64,000 nucleotides of DNA from Aphodosoma sp045126975 (GCA_045126975.1 JBGVPL010000008.1:1-64000), one strand, 5' to 3'. Numbered from the stretch's first letter, positions 18,081 through 28,596 are shown. Numbers and translations are program-made. The notes: generated by a model not told the origin, from the sequence alone.

Positions 18081-19592
18081 TTATTTTACAACAACTCTCA
18101 ATTTCTTATCATCTCCATCCCATCCTTGAAGTATCTCTTCTGGATAATAATTTGCCTTTGGGTCATCTTTATGGAATGGCTCCCATACTTGAGCAAAGAA
18201 CGGATTACCCTTAGCAATTTCATCATAATTCCATGGTGCTGGCAAACATTCTGGACACCAATGACCTCCGAGAAGCACAAGTGCTGGTGATGCTTTGAAT
18301 CTATGCCCAAACTGACATTCCCACTCAAGTGGTGTACGCCAATCGCCTACTGTCATTGTTTCGCTAAGGCACTTACCACCACGATATTCTGCCGCTGCAC
18401 GCATATCTTCAATGGTCCACTCATCGCGTGATTTCGACTCATCATAACCATGATTAAGAATAATAGGCTCTTCGCTTGGATGCGACAAATCTTGCTCTGC
18501 CCATGGCTTGATAGCACGATATTTCTCCATTGAACCATAATAAGCTGCTATGCGCTGAGTATCACCATTTTTAATCCACCATTGAGTACCCCATTTCTTT
18601 TTATATGCCATTGGTCGCATAGCGAGTTTGATAATTGGCGCAGGTGCAAGACATGCAAGTGAGAAAAACCAAGGAAGTTGACGTTTCATTTGAGCAAAAT
18701 ACTCATCTACAGGGATATTTGCACGAAAATGAAGGAAATCTTCAAGCACTTGCGAATCAGCATACCATTGTCCGTGGAAGTTGCGAGTTACAAACCACTC
18801 TGGATTAAATATTTTCTCTGGTCGAGGACATGAAATTGCTTTCAACAACTTACACTCAAACTCATAATTCGAAAGTCTATATTCAGGACCTGACCCAATA
18901 TTATAAAATCTATTCCAAAAATCTGGCGACACCCAATCTTCACAAAGATTTGCCATTGCACGACCAGAATCTTCTACCGTTGCCCATTCAAGCACACCAC
19001 GAAGTGGCACATGAAACATAATTGGGTCATAATTCTTAAGAATATCTGCATAAAGAATACCAGACTGACGCAATGATACCCAATGTTTTATACCACTTTC
19101 AACAAAGATACGTTCTGCTATAGTTTTAGAAATCGCATAGTGGTCGTAAACCGAAATACAGATAGGGTCGCCTGTGCGTCCCCAATGTATTGGCTCATTA
19201 CGGTCAGATGTTTGAGCCACAGTACCCACATAGCAAACACGGATTTCATCAGCATTAGGTTGTGTAAGCACCGCTCTTACTACATTGTGAGCCGCAGTAA
19301 TATTAACATTACGTGTACGATTAGGAAAATAATCAGTTTTCGGAGACACTAATCCCCCAATATGAAGCACATAATCTGCTCCTTCTGTTGCACGAAGTAC
19401 ATCTTCATACTTAGTAAGATTACCCCAAACTATACGAATTTTGTCTTGAAGTGGTGCTAAAAGTTTACGATTTTTCTTGCTATCACGGGCAAGCACCGTA
19501 ACATCAAAACGGTCTAAACGAGACATAAACTCCTGAACAGTAGCCCATCCCATGTGACCCGTAGCCCCAGTAATAAATACTCTTTTCTTCAT
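18081..19592 (-). CDS. Extended SDR (NAD-dependent epimerase type) with zinc-ribbon-like C-terminus
   Basis: The N-terminal ~300 residues form an extended short-chain dehydrogenase: Rossmann GATGHMGWATV (about residues 8-18) and the catalytic YAISK. The C-terminal ~200 residues are unusual for an epimerase and contain WECQFGHRFKASPALVLLGG followed by HWCPEC. This Cys-x-x-Gly-His ... Cys-Pro-x-Cys pattern resembles DUF4379-type zinc ribbons; the first ribbon Cys could be the earlier GGKC. The substrate is unknown; nucleotide-sugar or NAD-linked lipid chemistry is possible. The gene has a good promoter and no obvious partner. Confidence 0.85.
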   Translation of the reverse strand: MKKRVFITGATGHMGWATVQEFMSRLDRFDVTVLARDSKKNRKLLAPLQDKIRIVWGNLTKYEDVLRATEGADYVLHIGGLVSPKTDYFPNRTRNVNITAAHNVVRAVLTQPNADEIRVCYVGTVAQTSDRNEPIHWGRTGDPICISVYDHYAISKTIAERIFVESGIKHWVSLRQSGILYADILKNYDPIMFHVPLRGVLEWATVEDSGRAMANLCEDWVSPDFWNRFYNIGSGPEYRLSNYEFECKLLKAISCPRPEKIFNPEWFVTRNFHGQWYADSQVLEDFLHFRANIPVDEYFAQMKRQLPWFFSLACLAPAPIIKLAMRPMAYKKKWGTQWWIKNGDTQRIAAYYGSMEKYRAIKPWAEQDLSHPSEEPIILNHGYDESKSRDEWTIEDMRAAAEYRGGKCLSETMTVGDWRTPLEWECQFGHRFKASPALVLLGGHWCPECLPAPWNYDEIAKGNPFFAQVWEPFHKDDPKANYYPEEILQGWDGDDKKLRVVVK

Positions 19593-19617
19593 CCTAAAAT
19601 TTAATCATAGAAACATG

Positions 19618-19625
19618 CAAAGTTA
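19618..19625 (-). promoter_or_regulatory. Promoter of the SDR gene
   Basis: The minus strand reads TAACTTTG, with TTTG (CAAA at 19646-19649 on +) 20 bp upstream. This is the best -33/-7 pair in the window. Confidence 0.8.
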
Positions 19626-19696
19626 CAAAAAAAATCCCATTATCACAAAAACAAAAAAAAATATAAATTATAAACGTAAAATTATGTTTTTTTTAG

Positions 19697-19704
19697 TACC
19701 TTTG
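19697..19704 (+). promoter_or_regulatory. -7 box of the giant LRR gene
   Basis: TACCTTTG followed by GCAT. Transcription would begin about 19710, at or next to the GTG start codon. Confidence 0.75.
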
Positions 19705-19709
19705 CATCT

Positions 19710-22700
19710 GTGAGACAAAACAACTACATATTACGAATAATGTTGATTATCTCAACATTAGCCGTAACATATCACTCTTGGGCTGATACAATTATGTACA
19801 AATACCAAGGGTGCGTACTTGCATACCTAAAAATCGATGAATACAATGTCGAAATTACCCAACAAAAAACTACTCTAAATTACGAAAAAATAAACATTCC
19901 TACCGAAATTTCACACAACGACACAACTTACTACGTAATCGGCATAGCCGACAATGCTTTCAGTGGCAATAAACAGATAAAAAAATTTACTTTCGACCCC
20001 GCTTGCGACATGCAATACATAGGAGAAGGTGCTTTTTCTGGATGCCAAAATCTTACCAACATCGAACTTCCTTCTACTATAACCGAAATAAAACCTTACA
20101 CTTTTGCATATTGTGGACTCAAATTCATCGAAATCCACAATCTTATAACCCAAATAGGCGAACGAGCTTTCTTTAATTGCAAAAATCTAAAAACAATAGT
20201 AATGGGCGAAAACGTAGAAAAAATCGGAAACTACGCCTTCGCTCGGTGTTCTTCACTTACATCATTTACAATTCCCGAAAAAACAAAACACCTTGGTTAC
20301 GAAATACTACAATCCAGCAATAAACTTGACACCATATTTTTCAATGCCATCAACTGCGAAACTTCAGGAGCTTACTACGACAATCGCATTGATCGCACTA
20401 TAGGAGCATTTGAATACAACAATAGTATAAAAGAAATTATTTTCGGAGACCGTGTAGAACGTATCCCCGAATATCTCCTTTATAATTGCCATAGCATCGA
20501 CTCTATCTATTTCCCTAAATCTATCACACAAATTGACCGTTTCGCTCTCCACAACACAGAATGGTTTGATGGAGCAAAATCCGATATGTTATATGTCAAC
20601 AACATTCTCTATGCTTACAAAGGCAATAAAGACTCTATATTCGCCGAACAATTCAAAGAAAACATTACCACAATAGAAAACCATTGTTTTGCCAACAACC
20701 AAAAACTAAAATATATCAACCTTCCTTCTAATATCTTATACATCCGCAACTCTGCTTTCGAAAATTGTACAAACCTCACAAAAATAAACCTTCCCTACGA
20801 CCTCGAATTTATCGGTGATTACGCATTCCGAAACTGTAAAAACTTAACAAACATAAAACTCAATAACCTATTAGAACATATCGGTAAATATAGTTTCTCT
20901 AATTGTAGTAACATCGAAAACATATTTCTACCTCACTCTCTTAAATCTATGAGCGAAGCTGTATTCTACAACTGCGCAAATCTTCAACGTGCCAATATTC
21001 CCGACTCTATCAAATACGTGCCAGCTGGCTCTTTTTCAAAATGTCCAAAACTTGAAAAAGTAACTCTCCATAACAAAATTACCGCCATCGAAGAATATGC
21101 ATTCGCAGGTTGCTCTCGCCTTGACTCTATCACAATACCTTGGACTTGCGCCTCAATCGGTAGCCGAGCTTTCTCACACTGTCACTCTCTATCTAAAATA
21201 GATTTAAAAGCAAAATCTCTACGCATTGACCCTCTTGCCTTCTACAATTGTGAAAATATATACTATATCGACCTACTCTGTGTTTATCAAATCGGACGTA
21301 AAGCGTTTGCTAATTGCACCAATCTAAGTTACATCTCTTTAGGTAAAGAATTAAAAACAATATCAAATTATGCTTTCGAAAATTGTAGCTCTTTGTTCAA
21401 AGTAGTTATCCCTCAATCTGTAACTAAAATAGGAAAATCTGCATTCGCAAATTGTTCTTATCTATCTACTGTCGAAATAGACAACGCCACAACTACAATA
21501 GAAGATTATGCATTCAGCAACTGCCACTTATTAACCAATGTATCACTTGGCTACAACACAACCAAAATAGGGATAGGAGCTTTTCGTAACTGCCATAACT
21601 TAACTAAAATTGAAATCAAATATCCTATCAAAAAAATTAATATGAATTGCTTTGCAAACTGCGAAAATCTACATACTATTGAACTACCCCAAAGCATAGA
21701 AAGATTTGAAGAAAAAGCTTTTTACAATTGCAAAAGTCTAACAAATATAACCATACCTAACACAACAAATTTTATTGGAGAACGAGCATTTTTTGGTTGC
21801 AGCGAACTCTCTTCTATTGTCATACCAGCAGATGTTAATACCATTAAAACTGAAGCTTTCTTCGAGTGCTTTAAACTTACAAATATTCAATTTGATGCTG
21901 AAAATTGCCATACCAATAATCCCGTTTTTGCTTATACTCATACACCTACCACTCTTAATATAGGTAACACAGTTCAAATCATAGACGACTACATATTCTA
22001 TGGAATGAATCTGACTAATATCGAAATTCCTGCAAGTATATCATCTATAGAAAAAATGGCTTTTGCAAATTCTACACATCTCGAAAAAATCAACATACTA
22101 TCTCAAAATGAACTCAAAATAGATAACACTGCTTTCAATAACACAGCATGGATAAAAAAACAATCTGATGATATTATATATGTCAATACTATTGCCTTAA
22201 AATATATAGGTAAAGAGCAACCTCAAGAACTAACATTTCAAGAAGGAACAACTGCCATTGCCTCTAATTTTATGACCAATAACGATAAACTAAAAACAAT
22301 AAACCTCCCATCTTCTCTACAGACCATAGGAGCAAATGCTTTCTCTGGATGTTCAAATATAACTAATATCAATTTCCCTCGCAATATTAATAGTATCTAC
22401 GAAGAAGCTTTCATCAATTGTTCTAATTTAAAATATATCAATATACCTGCTTCTATATCCAAAATATGTGATTCCGCTTTCGAAAATTGCACCCAAATAG
22501 ACTCTATCAATCTTAATAATGCCTATTGTTCTATAGGTAACGCAACTTTTCGAAATTGCAACAAAATGACCAAAGCTCTCATTGGAGACAATATAACAAC
22601 AATTGGAGATATGGCTTTCGCCTTCTGTTCTTCACTTCAATTCATAAATTCTAACAATAGTGTTATATTACCCGAAAATATCGAAACCATCAATACCGCC

Positions 22701-23423
22701 ACATTTTTCAATTGCAAAAAACTCAAAGGAAAAATAATTATACCAAGAAATGTAACATCTATTAACGATCAAGCCTTCGAAAATTGCTCAGCTATCCACT
22801 CTATCGAATTATCAGCTAAGCTACAACAAATCAGCATTTCTGCTTTCAATAAAAACAACAATTTCACCCGTTTTCTCGACTCATCTAACAAATATTTCAG
22901 CACCTACAATGGCATACTATACTCCAACGATATGAACATTTTGTACCATTGTCCTCAAGGATACTATGGAACTTGTGTTGTAAACAGCAAAACTAAAATA
23001 ATAAACAATTACGCTTTTAATTCATGCACTAAAATCTATCATGTAATACTAAACCATATAGAAAAAATCAACGATTATGCCTTCAATGGCTGTACTAAAC
23101 TAAAAAAAATTTCTCTCGGCAAAGAAATAGATTCTTTTAATCACAAGGCTTTCGAAGGTTGTCAAAATCTCGAATATATTAGCATTAAAAAAGAAAACCA
23201 ACACCTAAAATCTCTCGACGGTATTGTATATTCTGCTGACATGAAAACTCTTATCTACTGTCCTCGTGCAAAACAAGGAAAAATCAAAATACCAAAATCT
23301 GTCCAACATATTGCCGACTATGCATTCACAGGCTGTAACCAAATAACCCAAATTATTACTCGCAAAAATATTAAATCTATCGGAAAAGATGCCTTTACCG
23401 ATACCAACTTACAAATAAAATAA
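19710..23423 (+). CDS. BspA-type leucine-rich-repeat surface protein, 1237 aa
   Basis: About 40 LRR_5 (BspA/TpLRR) repeats of ~23 residues with the core AFxNCxxLxxIxLPxxxxxI, e.g. YAFRNCKNLTNIKLNNLLEH. BspA proteins sit on the cell surface and bind matrix proteins or other cells. An N-terminal signal peptide is seen (LIISTLAVTYHSWA). No T9SS C-terminal domain is visible: the chain stops inside a repeat (GKDAFTDTNLQIK). The GTG at 19710 gives an Arg-containing n-region but lies on the predicted transcription start, so the mRNA would be leaderless; the ATG at 19740 is the alternative. Confidence 0.88.
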   Translation: MRQNNYILRIMLIISTLAVTYHSWADTIMYKYQGCVLAYLKIDEYNVEITQQKTTLNYEKINIPTEISHNDTTYYVIGIADNAFSGNKQIKKFTFDPACDMQYIGEGAFSGCQNLTNIELPSTITEIKPYTFAYCGLKFIEIHNLITQIGERAFFNCKNLKTIVMGENVEKIGNYAFARCSSLTSFTIPEKTKHLGYEILQSSNKLDTIFFNAINCETSGAYYDNRIDRTIGAFEYNNSIKEIIFGDRVERIPEYLLYNCHSIDSIYFPKSITQIDRFALHNTEWFDGAKSDMLYVNNILYAYKGNKDSIFAEQFKENITTIENHCFANNQKLKYINLPSNILYIRNSAFENCTNLTKINLPYDLEFIGDYAFRNCKNLTNIKLNNLLEHIGKYSFSNCSNIENIFLPHSLKSMSEAVFYNCANLQRANIPDSIKYVPAGSFSKCPKLEKVTLHNKITAIEEYAFAGCSRLDSITIPWTCASIGSRAFSHCHSLSKIDLKAKSLRIDPLAFYNCENIYYIDLLCVYQIGRKAFANCTNLSYISLGKELKTISNYAFENCSSLFKVVIPQSVTKIGKSAFANCSYLSTVEIDNATTTIEDYAFSNCHLLTNVSLGYNTTKIGIGAFRNCHNLTKIEIKYPIKKINMNCFANCENLHTIELPQSIERFEEKAFYNCKSLTNITIPNTTNFIGERAFFGCSELSSIVIPADVNTIKTEAFFECFKLTNIQFDAENCHTNNPVFAYTHTPTTLNIGNTVQIIDDYIFYGMNLTNIEIPASISSIEKMAFANSTHLEKINILSQNELKIDNTAFNNTAWIKKQSDDIIYVNTIALKYIGKEQPQELTFQEGTTAIASNFMTNNDKLKTINLPSSLQTIGANAFSGCSNITNINFPRNINSIYEEAFINCSNLKYINIPASISKICDSAFENCTQIDSINLNNAYCSIGNATFRNCNKMTKALIGDNITTIGDMAFAFCSSLQFINSNNSVILPENIETINTATFFNCKKLKGKIIIPRNVTSINDQAFENCSAIHSIELSAKLQQISISAFNKNNNFTRFLDSSNKYFSTYNGILYSNDMNILYHCPQGYYGTCVVNSKTKIINNYAFNSCTKIYHVILNHIEKINDYAFNGCTKLKKISLGKEIDSFNHKAFEGCQNLEYISIKKENQHLKSLDGIVYSADMKTLIYCPRAKQGKIKIPKSVQHIADYAFTGCNQITQIITRKNIKSIGKDAFTDTNLQIK

Positions 23424-23450
23424 GCTATATAAACATAAATATAACTAACT

Positions 23451-24029
23451 ATGGACCAATTAATCTTCGCTACACATAACGCCCACAAAGCCGATGAAGT
23501 AAAAGCAATTGTAGGCAATCTATTCGAAGTAAAAAATTTATCAGATATCAATTTCTTCGACGAAATACCCGAAACCGGTAATACTTTCAAAGAAAATGCT
23601 TTTCAAAAAGTCAAATATCTCCACGATAAATTAAATTGCAACTGCTTCGCCGACGACTCTGGACTCTCTGTTGATGCTCTTAACGGCGCACCTGGCATCC
23701 TATCGGCAAGATACGCCGGCGAACCATCTAATTCTCAACGTAATACTGAAAAACTACTTAACAATCTCAAAAACATTTCTAACCGCAAAGCACAATTTAC
23801 TTGCGTTATCGCCGTTATATTAGATGGTCAAACTCACTTTTTTGAAGGAATCATTCGCGGGACTATTACCGAATATCCTCAAGGCGAAGGCGGATTCGGC
23901 TACGACCCTATATTTATACCCGATGGTTATGACAAAACTTTTGCCGAACTACCAGCTGAGATAAAAAATAAAATATCTCATCGCGCTATAGCTATGCAAA
24001 AATTCCAACTATTCTTAAACTCAAAATAA
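23451..24029 (+). CDS. rdgB: RdgB/HAM1 non-canonical purine NTP pyrophosphatase
   Basis: Hydrolyses (d)ITP and XTP to the monophosphates, cleansing the nucleotide pool. Motifs are THNAHKADEVK (SHNxGK position, about residues 7-17), DDSGLSVDALNGAPGILSAR (about 65-84), GEGGFGYDPIF and ISHRAIAM near the end. Length is standard at 192 aa. The porZ ATG follows 1 bp after the stop, so rdgB and porZ are co-transcribed. Confidence 0.96.
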   Translation: MDQLIFATHNAHKADEVKAIVGNLFEVKNLSDINFFDEIPETGNTFKENAFQKVKYLHDKLNCNCFADDSGLSVDALNGAPGILSARYAGEPSNSQRNTEKLLNNLKNISNRKAQFTCVIAVILDGQTHFFEGIIRGTITEYPQGEGGFGYDPIFIPDGYDKTFAELPAEIKNKISHRAIAMQKFQLFLNSK

Positions 24030-24030
24030 T

Positions 24031-26382
24031 ATGAAAAAAAACAATTCACTACTCGCTACTCGCTACTCGCTACTCGCTACTTTGCTAATATGCATCTCTC
24101 ATTGTATATTATCACAATCTGCAATTGGCTCTTGGCAAACCCACATTTCTTATACTAATATCAACCAAATAACTCAATCTCAAGAAAAAATATATGCAAT
24201 CAGTACGGGTGCATTATTTTCTGTTGATAAAAAAGACAATATTGTGGAATCATACTCCAAAATCTCAGGACTCAACGACAATAATATACACCTTATCGAA
24301 TATTCTGATTTCAACAATTTACTATTTATTGCATATAAAAACTCTAATATCGACCTTATGTCCGAAAACGGAAGTATTTGGAATATTTCTGATATTTACA
24401 GAAAAAATATGAGTGGTAGCAAAAAAATCAACAATATATGCTTCAATAATAATTTAGCTTATATTGCTTGCGACTTTGGTATCACCATTTTAGATTTAAA
24501 CAAAAATGAATTTACCGAAACTTATATCATTGGTAGCGAAGAAAATTCTGAAAAGATTATAAAAATCAACATTAATAACAACGATATATATGCTCTTACT
24601 GAAAATAATTTATTTATAGGTAACTCTTCTAAAAATTTAATAAACTATCAAAATTGGGATAAGGTATCAATTCCTGATTCTGCCATAAAAAATATTGATA
24701 TGTACTTATCAAACAATGAAATATATCTACTTAAAACAAACAATGTATTATATAAATACACAAACAACTCATGGACTAAATATAAAAATGCAATCAAAAA
24801 TATAACAATCAGTAATGATGCTATTTTACTTACCGACACAGCAAATCAAATATCAATGATAAACAACCAAACCGAAACTATCATTGCCGAAGATGCTATC
24901 AACGCATTATTCGACAAAGACAAAAACACCGTTTGGTTCTTCTCTACTTATGCATTATCTTCCAAAAACTTAAAAACAGGGAAATTCAACCATTTTGTAC
25001 CGAATGGACCTGAATCAAATACTTCTTGGCGTTTAAGATATTCTAATGGTCGTATTTTTAGTATCCCTGGTGGTAGATGGGCTGTCAACTACTACACCCC
25101 TGCATCTCTATCTATCTACGAAAATAACTCTTGGAAAAAATACGATACCTATTATTTTGTTTCACGAACGGAAACAACTAAAGATAGTTATGACCTCGTA
25201 GATATCGCTATTAACCCTAACGACAATACCAATTTCTGGATTGCAAGCTATGGAGTTGGTCTTTACGAATTCAGAAATGACGAACTATACAAATTCCATC
25301 ATTGCGATAATAGTGGCTTAACAACAATATTTCCTGATGGCAATAAATATAATTACATCCGTACCGATGGCTTAACTTACGACAATCATGGCAACCTTTG
25401 GATGCTAAACAATGCGGGAAATCTCATCAAATATATCGATCCTAATGGCACATATCACGAAATTCCAAATAGCACCATAGTCTCTCACAACGACTTAACA
25501 CCACAAGATATTATAATATCCAATAAAAATCCTAACCATAAAATATTTTTAATGCCACGTTATAGAAACACAAATAATTCTATTTTCTATGCTCTCGATG
25601 ATAACGGCACATTAGACTACACTGGCGACGATAAAACTGTTGCATTTACTAAAGTTTACGACCAAGATAATAAAGAGTTATATTTTTCAGCTTCACCTCT
25701 TCTTCGCTCTATAGCTCAAGACAAAAATGGTGTAATCTGGATTGGAACTACTAAAGGCATTTTCCTTATCAATGACCCTGCTAAAATGTTCGAAGACAAC
25801 TTCCGCGTATATCGCATAAAAATTCCTCGTAACGACGGAACTGGTCTCGCAGACTATCTCCTCGATACAGAAGAAATTAAAGCTATCGCGGTTGATGGAG
25901 CTAACCGCAAATGGATTGGTACTGCAACATCAGGTATATATCTCGTTTCTGAAGATGGTCTCGAAACTATCCACCATTTTACAACCCAAAATAGTCCTCT
26001 ACTATCCGATGCTATTCAATCTATAGCTATCAACGATAAAACTGGTGAAGTATTCATCGGAACTGGTAATGGCCTAATTTCATACCAATCAGATGCTATC
26101 GAAGGTGGTGATATATTCAAAAATGTACGTGCATACCCTAACCCAGTCCGCCCTGAATACAATGGCCTTATCACATTAATTGGCCTTATTGACAACACTC
26201 AAATAAGAATAACCGATGTAAACGGCAATCTTGTATACGAAACTCGCTCTAATGGAGGTGTAGCAACTTGGGATGCTTGCAATCTCTCTGGCTCTCGTGT
26301 CGCTACAGGAGTATATTTCGCACATTGTATTTCTGCTGATGGCAAACAAAAACATATCACAAAAATTCTCGTTATAAAATAA
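24031..26382 (+). CDS. porZ: PorZ-like T9SS surface protein
   Basis: The start after the signal peptide (IGSWQTHISYTNINQITQS) and the two beta-propeller domains built of two-component-regulator-propeller blades (e.g. IAQDKNGVIWIGTTKGIFLI) fit PorZ, as do its 783-aa length and a C-terminal T9SS-type domain beginning VRAYPNPVRPEY and ending TKILVIK. In Porphyromonas gingivalis PorZ delivers anionic LPS to the sortase complex and keeps its C-terminal domain. The signal-peptide core SLLATRYSLLATLL is a translated CTACTCG array. Directly follows rdgB. Confidence 0.85.
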   Translation: MKKNNSLLATRYSLLATLLICISHCILSQSAIGSWQTHISYTNINQITQSQEKIYAISTGALFSVDKKDNIVESYSKISGLNDNNIHLIEYSDFNNLLFIAYKNSNIDLMSENGSIWNISDIYRKNMSGSKKINNICFNNNLAYIACDFGITILDLNKNEFTETYIIGSEENSEKIIKININNNDIYALTENNLFIGNSSKNLINYQNWDKVSIPDSAIKNIDMYLSNNEIYLLKTNNVLYKYTNNSWTKYKNAIKNITISNDAILLTDTANQISMINNQTETIIAEDAINALFDKDKNTVWFFSTYALSSKNLKTGKFNHFVPNGPESNTSWRLRYSNGRIFSIPGGRWAVNYYTPASLSIYENNSWKKYDTYYFVSRTETTKDSYDLVDIAINPNDNTNFWIASYGVGLYEFRNDELYKFHHCDNSGLTTIFPDGNKYNYIRTDGLTYDNHGNLWMLNNAGNLIKYIDPNGTYHEIPNSTIVSHNDLTPQDIIISNKNPNHKIFLMPRYRNTNNSIFYALDDNGTLDYTGDDKTVAFTKVYDQDNKELYFSASPLLRSIAQDKNGVIWIGTTKGIFLINDPAKMFEDNFRVYRIKIPRNDGTGLADYLLDTEEIKAIAVDGANRKWIGTATSGIYLVSEDGLETIHHFTTQNSPLLSDAIQSIAINDKTGEVFIGTGNGLISYQSDAIEGGDIFKNVRAYPNPVRPEYNGLITLIGLIDNTQIRITDVNGNLVYETRSNGGVATWDACNLSGSRVATGVYFAHCISADGKQKHITKILVIK
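24047..24083. repeat. CTACTCG heptamer array in the porZ signal peptide
   Basis: Five CTACTCG-type units encode SLLATRYSLLAT. The same heptamer family is found intergenically at 29944, 39131, 39181 and 58661-58750. Confidence 0.9.
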
Positions 26383-26388
26383 TTTTTG

Positions 26389-26396
26389 TATCTTTG
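26389..26396 (+). promoter_or_regulatory. -7 box of the DPP-IV gene
   Basis: TATCTTTG then GCACC, 38 bp before the ATG at 26434. It overlaps the immediate 3' flank of porZ. Confidence 0.75.
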
Positions 26397-26433
26397 CACC
26401 TTTCAATTATAATGCTAATAAATTCCTAAAAAT

Positions 26434-28596
26434 ATGAAAAAAATCCTTGTTACATTAATTTGTGCATTGTGCATTGTGCATTGTGCATTTTCACAGTCAT
26501 CAGAACAATACCTTCGTGACTTCACTTCGGGTGCTTTCCGTCCTCAAACTATGGCTGCCCTCTACTCTATGAACGATGGCACAAGCTACACTATGCTCTC
26601 TGAAGATGGTACACAAATTATCAAATATGACTACCTTTCGGGCAAGGCTATTGAAACTATCTTCGATGTAGCTACTGCCCAAAACTGTACTCTTAAGAAA
26701 ATCTCTGACTACGAATTTGACCCTCAAGAAAAACGTATTCTTATCTTAACTGATAAGACGCCTATCTATCGCCACTCTTTTTCAACTACTTATTATGTAT
26801 ATAATATTGCTCGTAACGAATTGGAGCCTCTAAGCCAAAATCCTGGGCTTCAGAACTTGGCACAATTCTCCCCTAATGGTCGTATGATTGCGTTTGCTCG
26901 TGGCAATAATCTCTTCATCAAAAAACTCGATTTCAACACTGAATTGCAAATTACCAAAGATGGCGAATTCAACAAAATCATCAATGGTACAGCCGATTGG
27001 GTATATGAAGAAGAATTTGGTCGCACTCGCTACTTTGAATGGAGCCCAGATAGCAAACTTCTTGCTTGGGTACGTTTCGACGAATCAGAAATCAAACAAT
27101 TCTCTTTCGACATCTACGACCACCCTTACGATGATGCTTATACTTACAAATATCCAAAAGCAGGAGAAACTAATTCTACTGTGTCGGTACATGTATATGA
27201 CATCGAAAACCGCACTACGAAACAAATGGATTGTGGTACTGGTAATAATATTTACTTCCCTATTATTCAATGGACTAACAACAACGAATCTCTTGCTGTT
27301 GTACGCCTCAATCGCAATCAAACTACTCTTGAATTATTGAGTGTAAATCCTCGTTCTGGTGTATCAACAACTCTTCTTTCTGAAACTGATAAAGTCTATA
27401 TCGACTACACCAACTATACTCACCTCAAATTTAATAGCGACAACTCTTTTGTTGCTATGAGCGAACGCGATGGATGGCGTCACATCTACCTTTATGGCGC
27501 AAATGGTTCTCTTGTCCGTCAAATAACAAAAGGTGAATGGGATGTTACTGCTTACTATGGCTACGATGAAAAATCCCAAACAGCCTACTTCCAAGCAGCA
27601 AAAGAACATCCATCACAACGTCATATATACAAAGCTGATAAAAAAGGTAATATCACAAACCTCGATCCTCGTCCTGGTACTCACTCTGCTTCTTTCTCTA
27701 AAGGTATGAAATACATTGTTGCTCAGTTCCATAACACTACAACTGCCAACACTTTCACACTCTGTGACACAAAAGGAAAGGTGTTGCGTACTATCATTGA
27801 TAACAAAGAGTTACAAGCAAAATTTGACACATACAAACTTCCTGTCAAAGAGTTTATCAACTTTGATGCTGTGAATGGTACTAACCTTTACGCTTGGATT
27901 ATCAAACCTGCTAATTTTGATGCAAACAAAGAATACCCACTTGTAATGGTGCAATATTCTGGTCCTAACAGTCAAGAGGCTCTTGACCGTTTTAAACCAG
28001 ATTGGGAATACTACCTCGTGCAAGAGGGCTATATCGTTGCTTGCGTTGACGGTCGTGGCACAGGTGCTCGCGGTCATGAATTCCGTACTTGCACATATTG
28101 GAACTTAGGCAAATATGAAACTGAAGACCAAATTGCAGCTGCCCAATATTTCGGTAAATTGCCTTATATCGATGAAAATAGAATGGCCATTTGGGGTTGG
28201 TCGTATGGTGGATTTATGGCTCTCAACTGCCTCACTTACGGCAACGAAACTTTCAAAGCTGGTATCTCTATCGCTCCTGTAACTGATTGGAGATTATACA
28301 ACACTGCTTACACTGAGCGTTTTATGTCAACCCCTCAAGAAAACGACCGTGGCTACGAACAATCTGACCTTATCGAAAAAGCACACCTTCTCAAAGGTAA
28401 ACTTCTACTCTGCCATGGTACTGCCGATGACAACGTACACTTCCAACATGCTATGCTCTATTGCGATGCTTTAGTCGAAGCAGGGATCCAATTCGAAATG
28501 CAAATTTATCCAAATAAAAACCATAGTATCCTCGGTGCCAAGACTCGCTATCACCTTTATACTCGTTTCAACACATTCTTAAAAAACAATTTATAA
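26434..28596 (+). CDS. Dipeptidyl peptidase IV (S9B serine peptidase)
   Basis: Removes X-Pro or X-Ala dipeptides from peptide N-termini in the periplasm or at the surface. The N-terminal beta-propeller has the substrate-amine-binding Glu pair region DWVYEEEFGRTRYFEWS. The C-terminal alpha/beta hydrolase has GWSYGGFMAL (Ser about 590), DDNVHFQHA (Asp about 665) and NKNHSI (His about 697). Signal peptide ICALCIVHCAFSQ is encoded by four GTGCATT units. It is 720 aa, the usual length, and lies 12 bp before an MFS gene. Confidence 0.95.
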   Translation: MKKILVTLICALCIVHCAFSQSSEQYLRDFTSGAFRPQTMAALYSMNDGTSYTMLSEDGTQIIKYDYLSGKAIETIFDVATAQNCTLKKISDYEFDPQEKRILILTDKTPIYRHSFSTTYYVYNIARNELEPLSQNPGLQNLAQFSPNGRMIAFARGNNLFIKKLDFNTELQITKDGEFNKIINGTADWVYEEEFGRTRYFEWSPDSKLLAWVRFDESEIKQFSFDIYDHPYDDAYTYKYPKAGETNSTVSVHVYDIENRTTKQMDCGTGNNIYFPIIQWTNNNESLAVVRLNRNQTTLELLSVNPRSGVSTTLLSETDKVYIDYTNYTHLKFNSDNSFVAMSERDGWRHIYLYGANGSLVRQITKGEWDVTAYYGYDEKSQTAYFQAAKEHPSQRHIYKADKKGNITNLDPRPGTHSASFSKGMKYIVAQFHNTTTANTFTLCDTKGKVLRTIIDNKELQAKFDTYKLPVKEFINFDAVNGTNLYAWIIKPANFDANKEYPLVMVQYSGPNSQEALDRFKPDWEYYLVQEGYIVACVDGRGTGARGHEFRTCTYWNLGKYETEDQIAAAQYFGKLPYIDENRMAIWGWSYGGFMALNCLTYGNETFKAGISIAPVTDWRLYNTAYTERFMSTPQENDRGYEQSDLIEKAHLLKGKLLLCHGTADDNVHFQHAMLYCDALVEAGIQFEMQIYPNKNHSILGAKTRYHLYTRFNTFLKNNL
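26461..26488. repeat. GTGCATT heptamer array in the DPP-IV signal peptide
   Basis: Four perfect TGTGCAT units encode CALCIVHCA. Confidence 0.92.
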
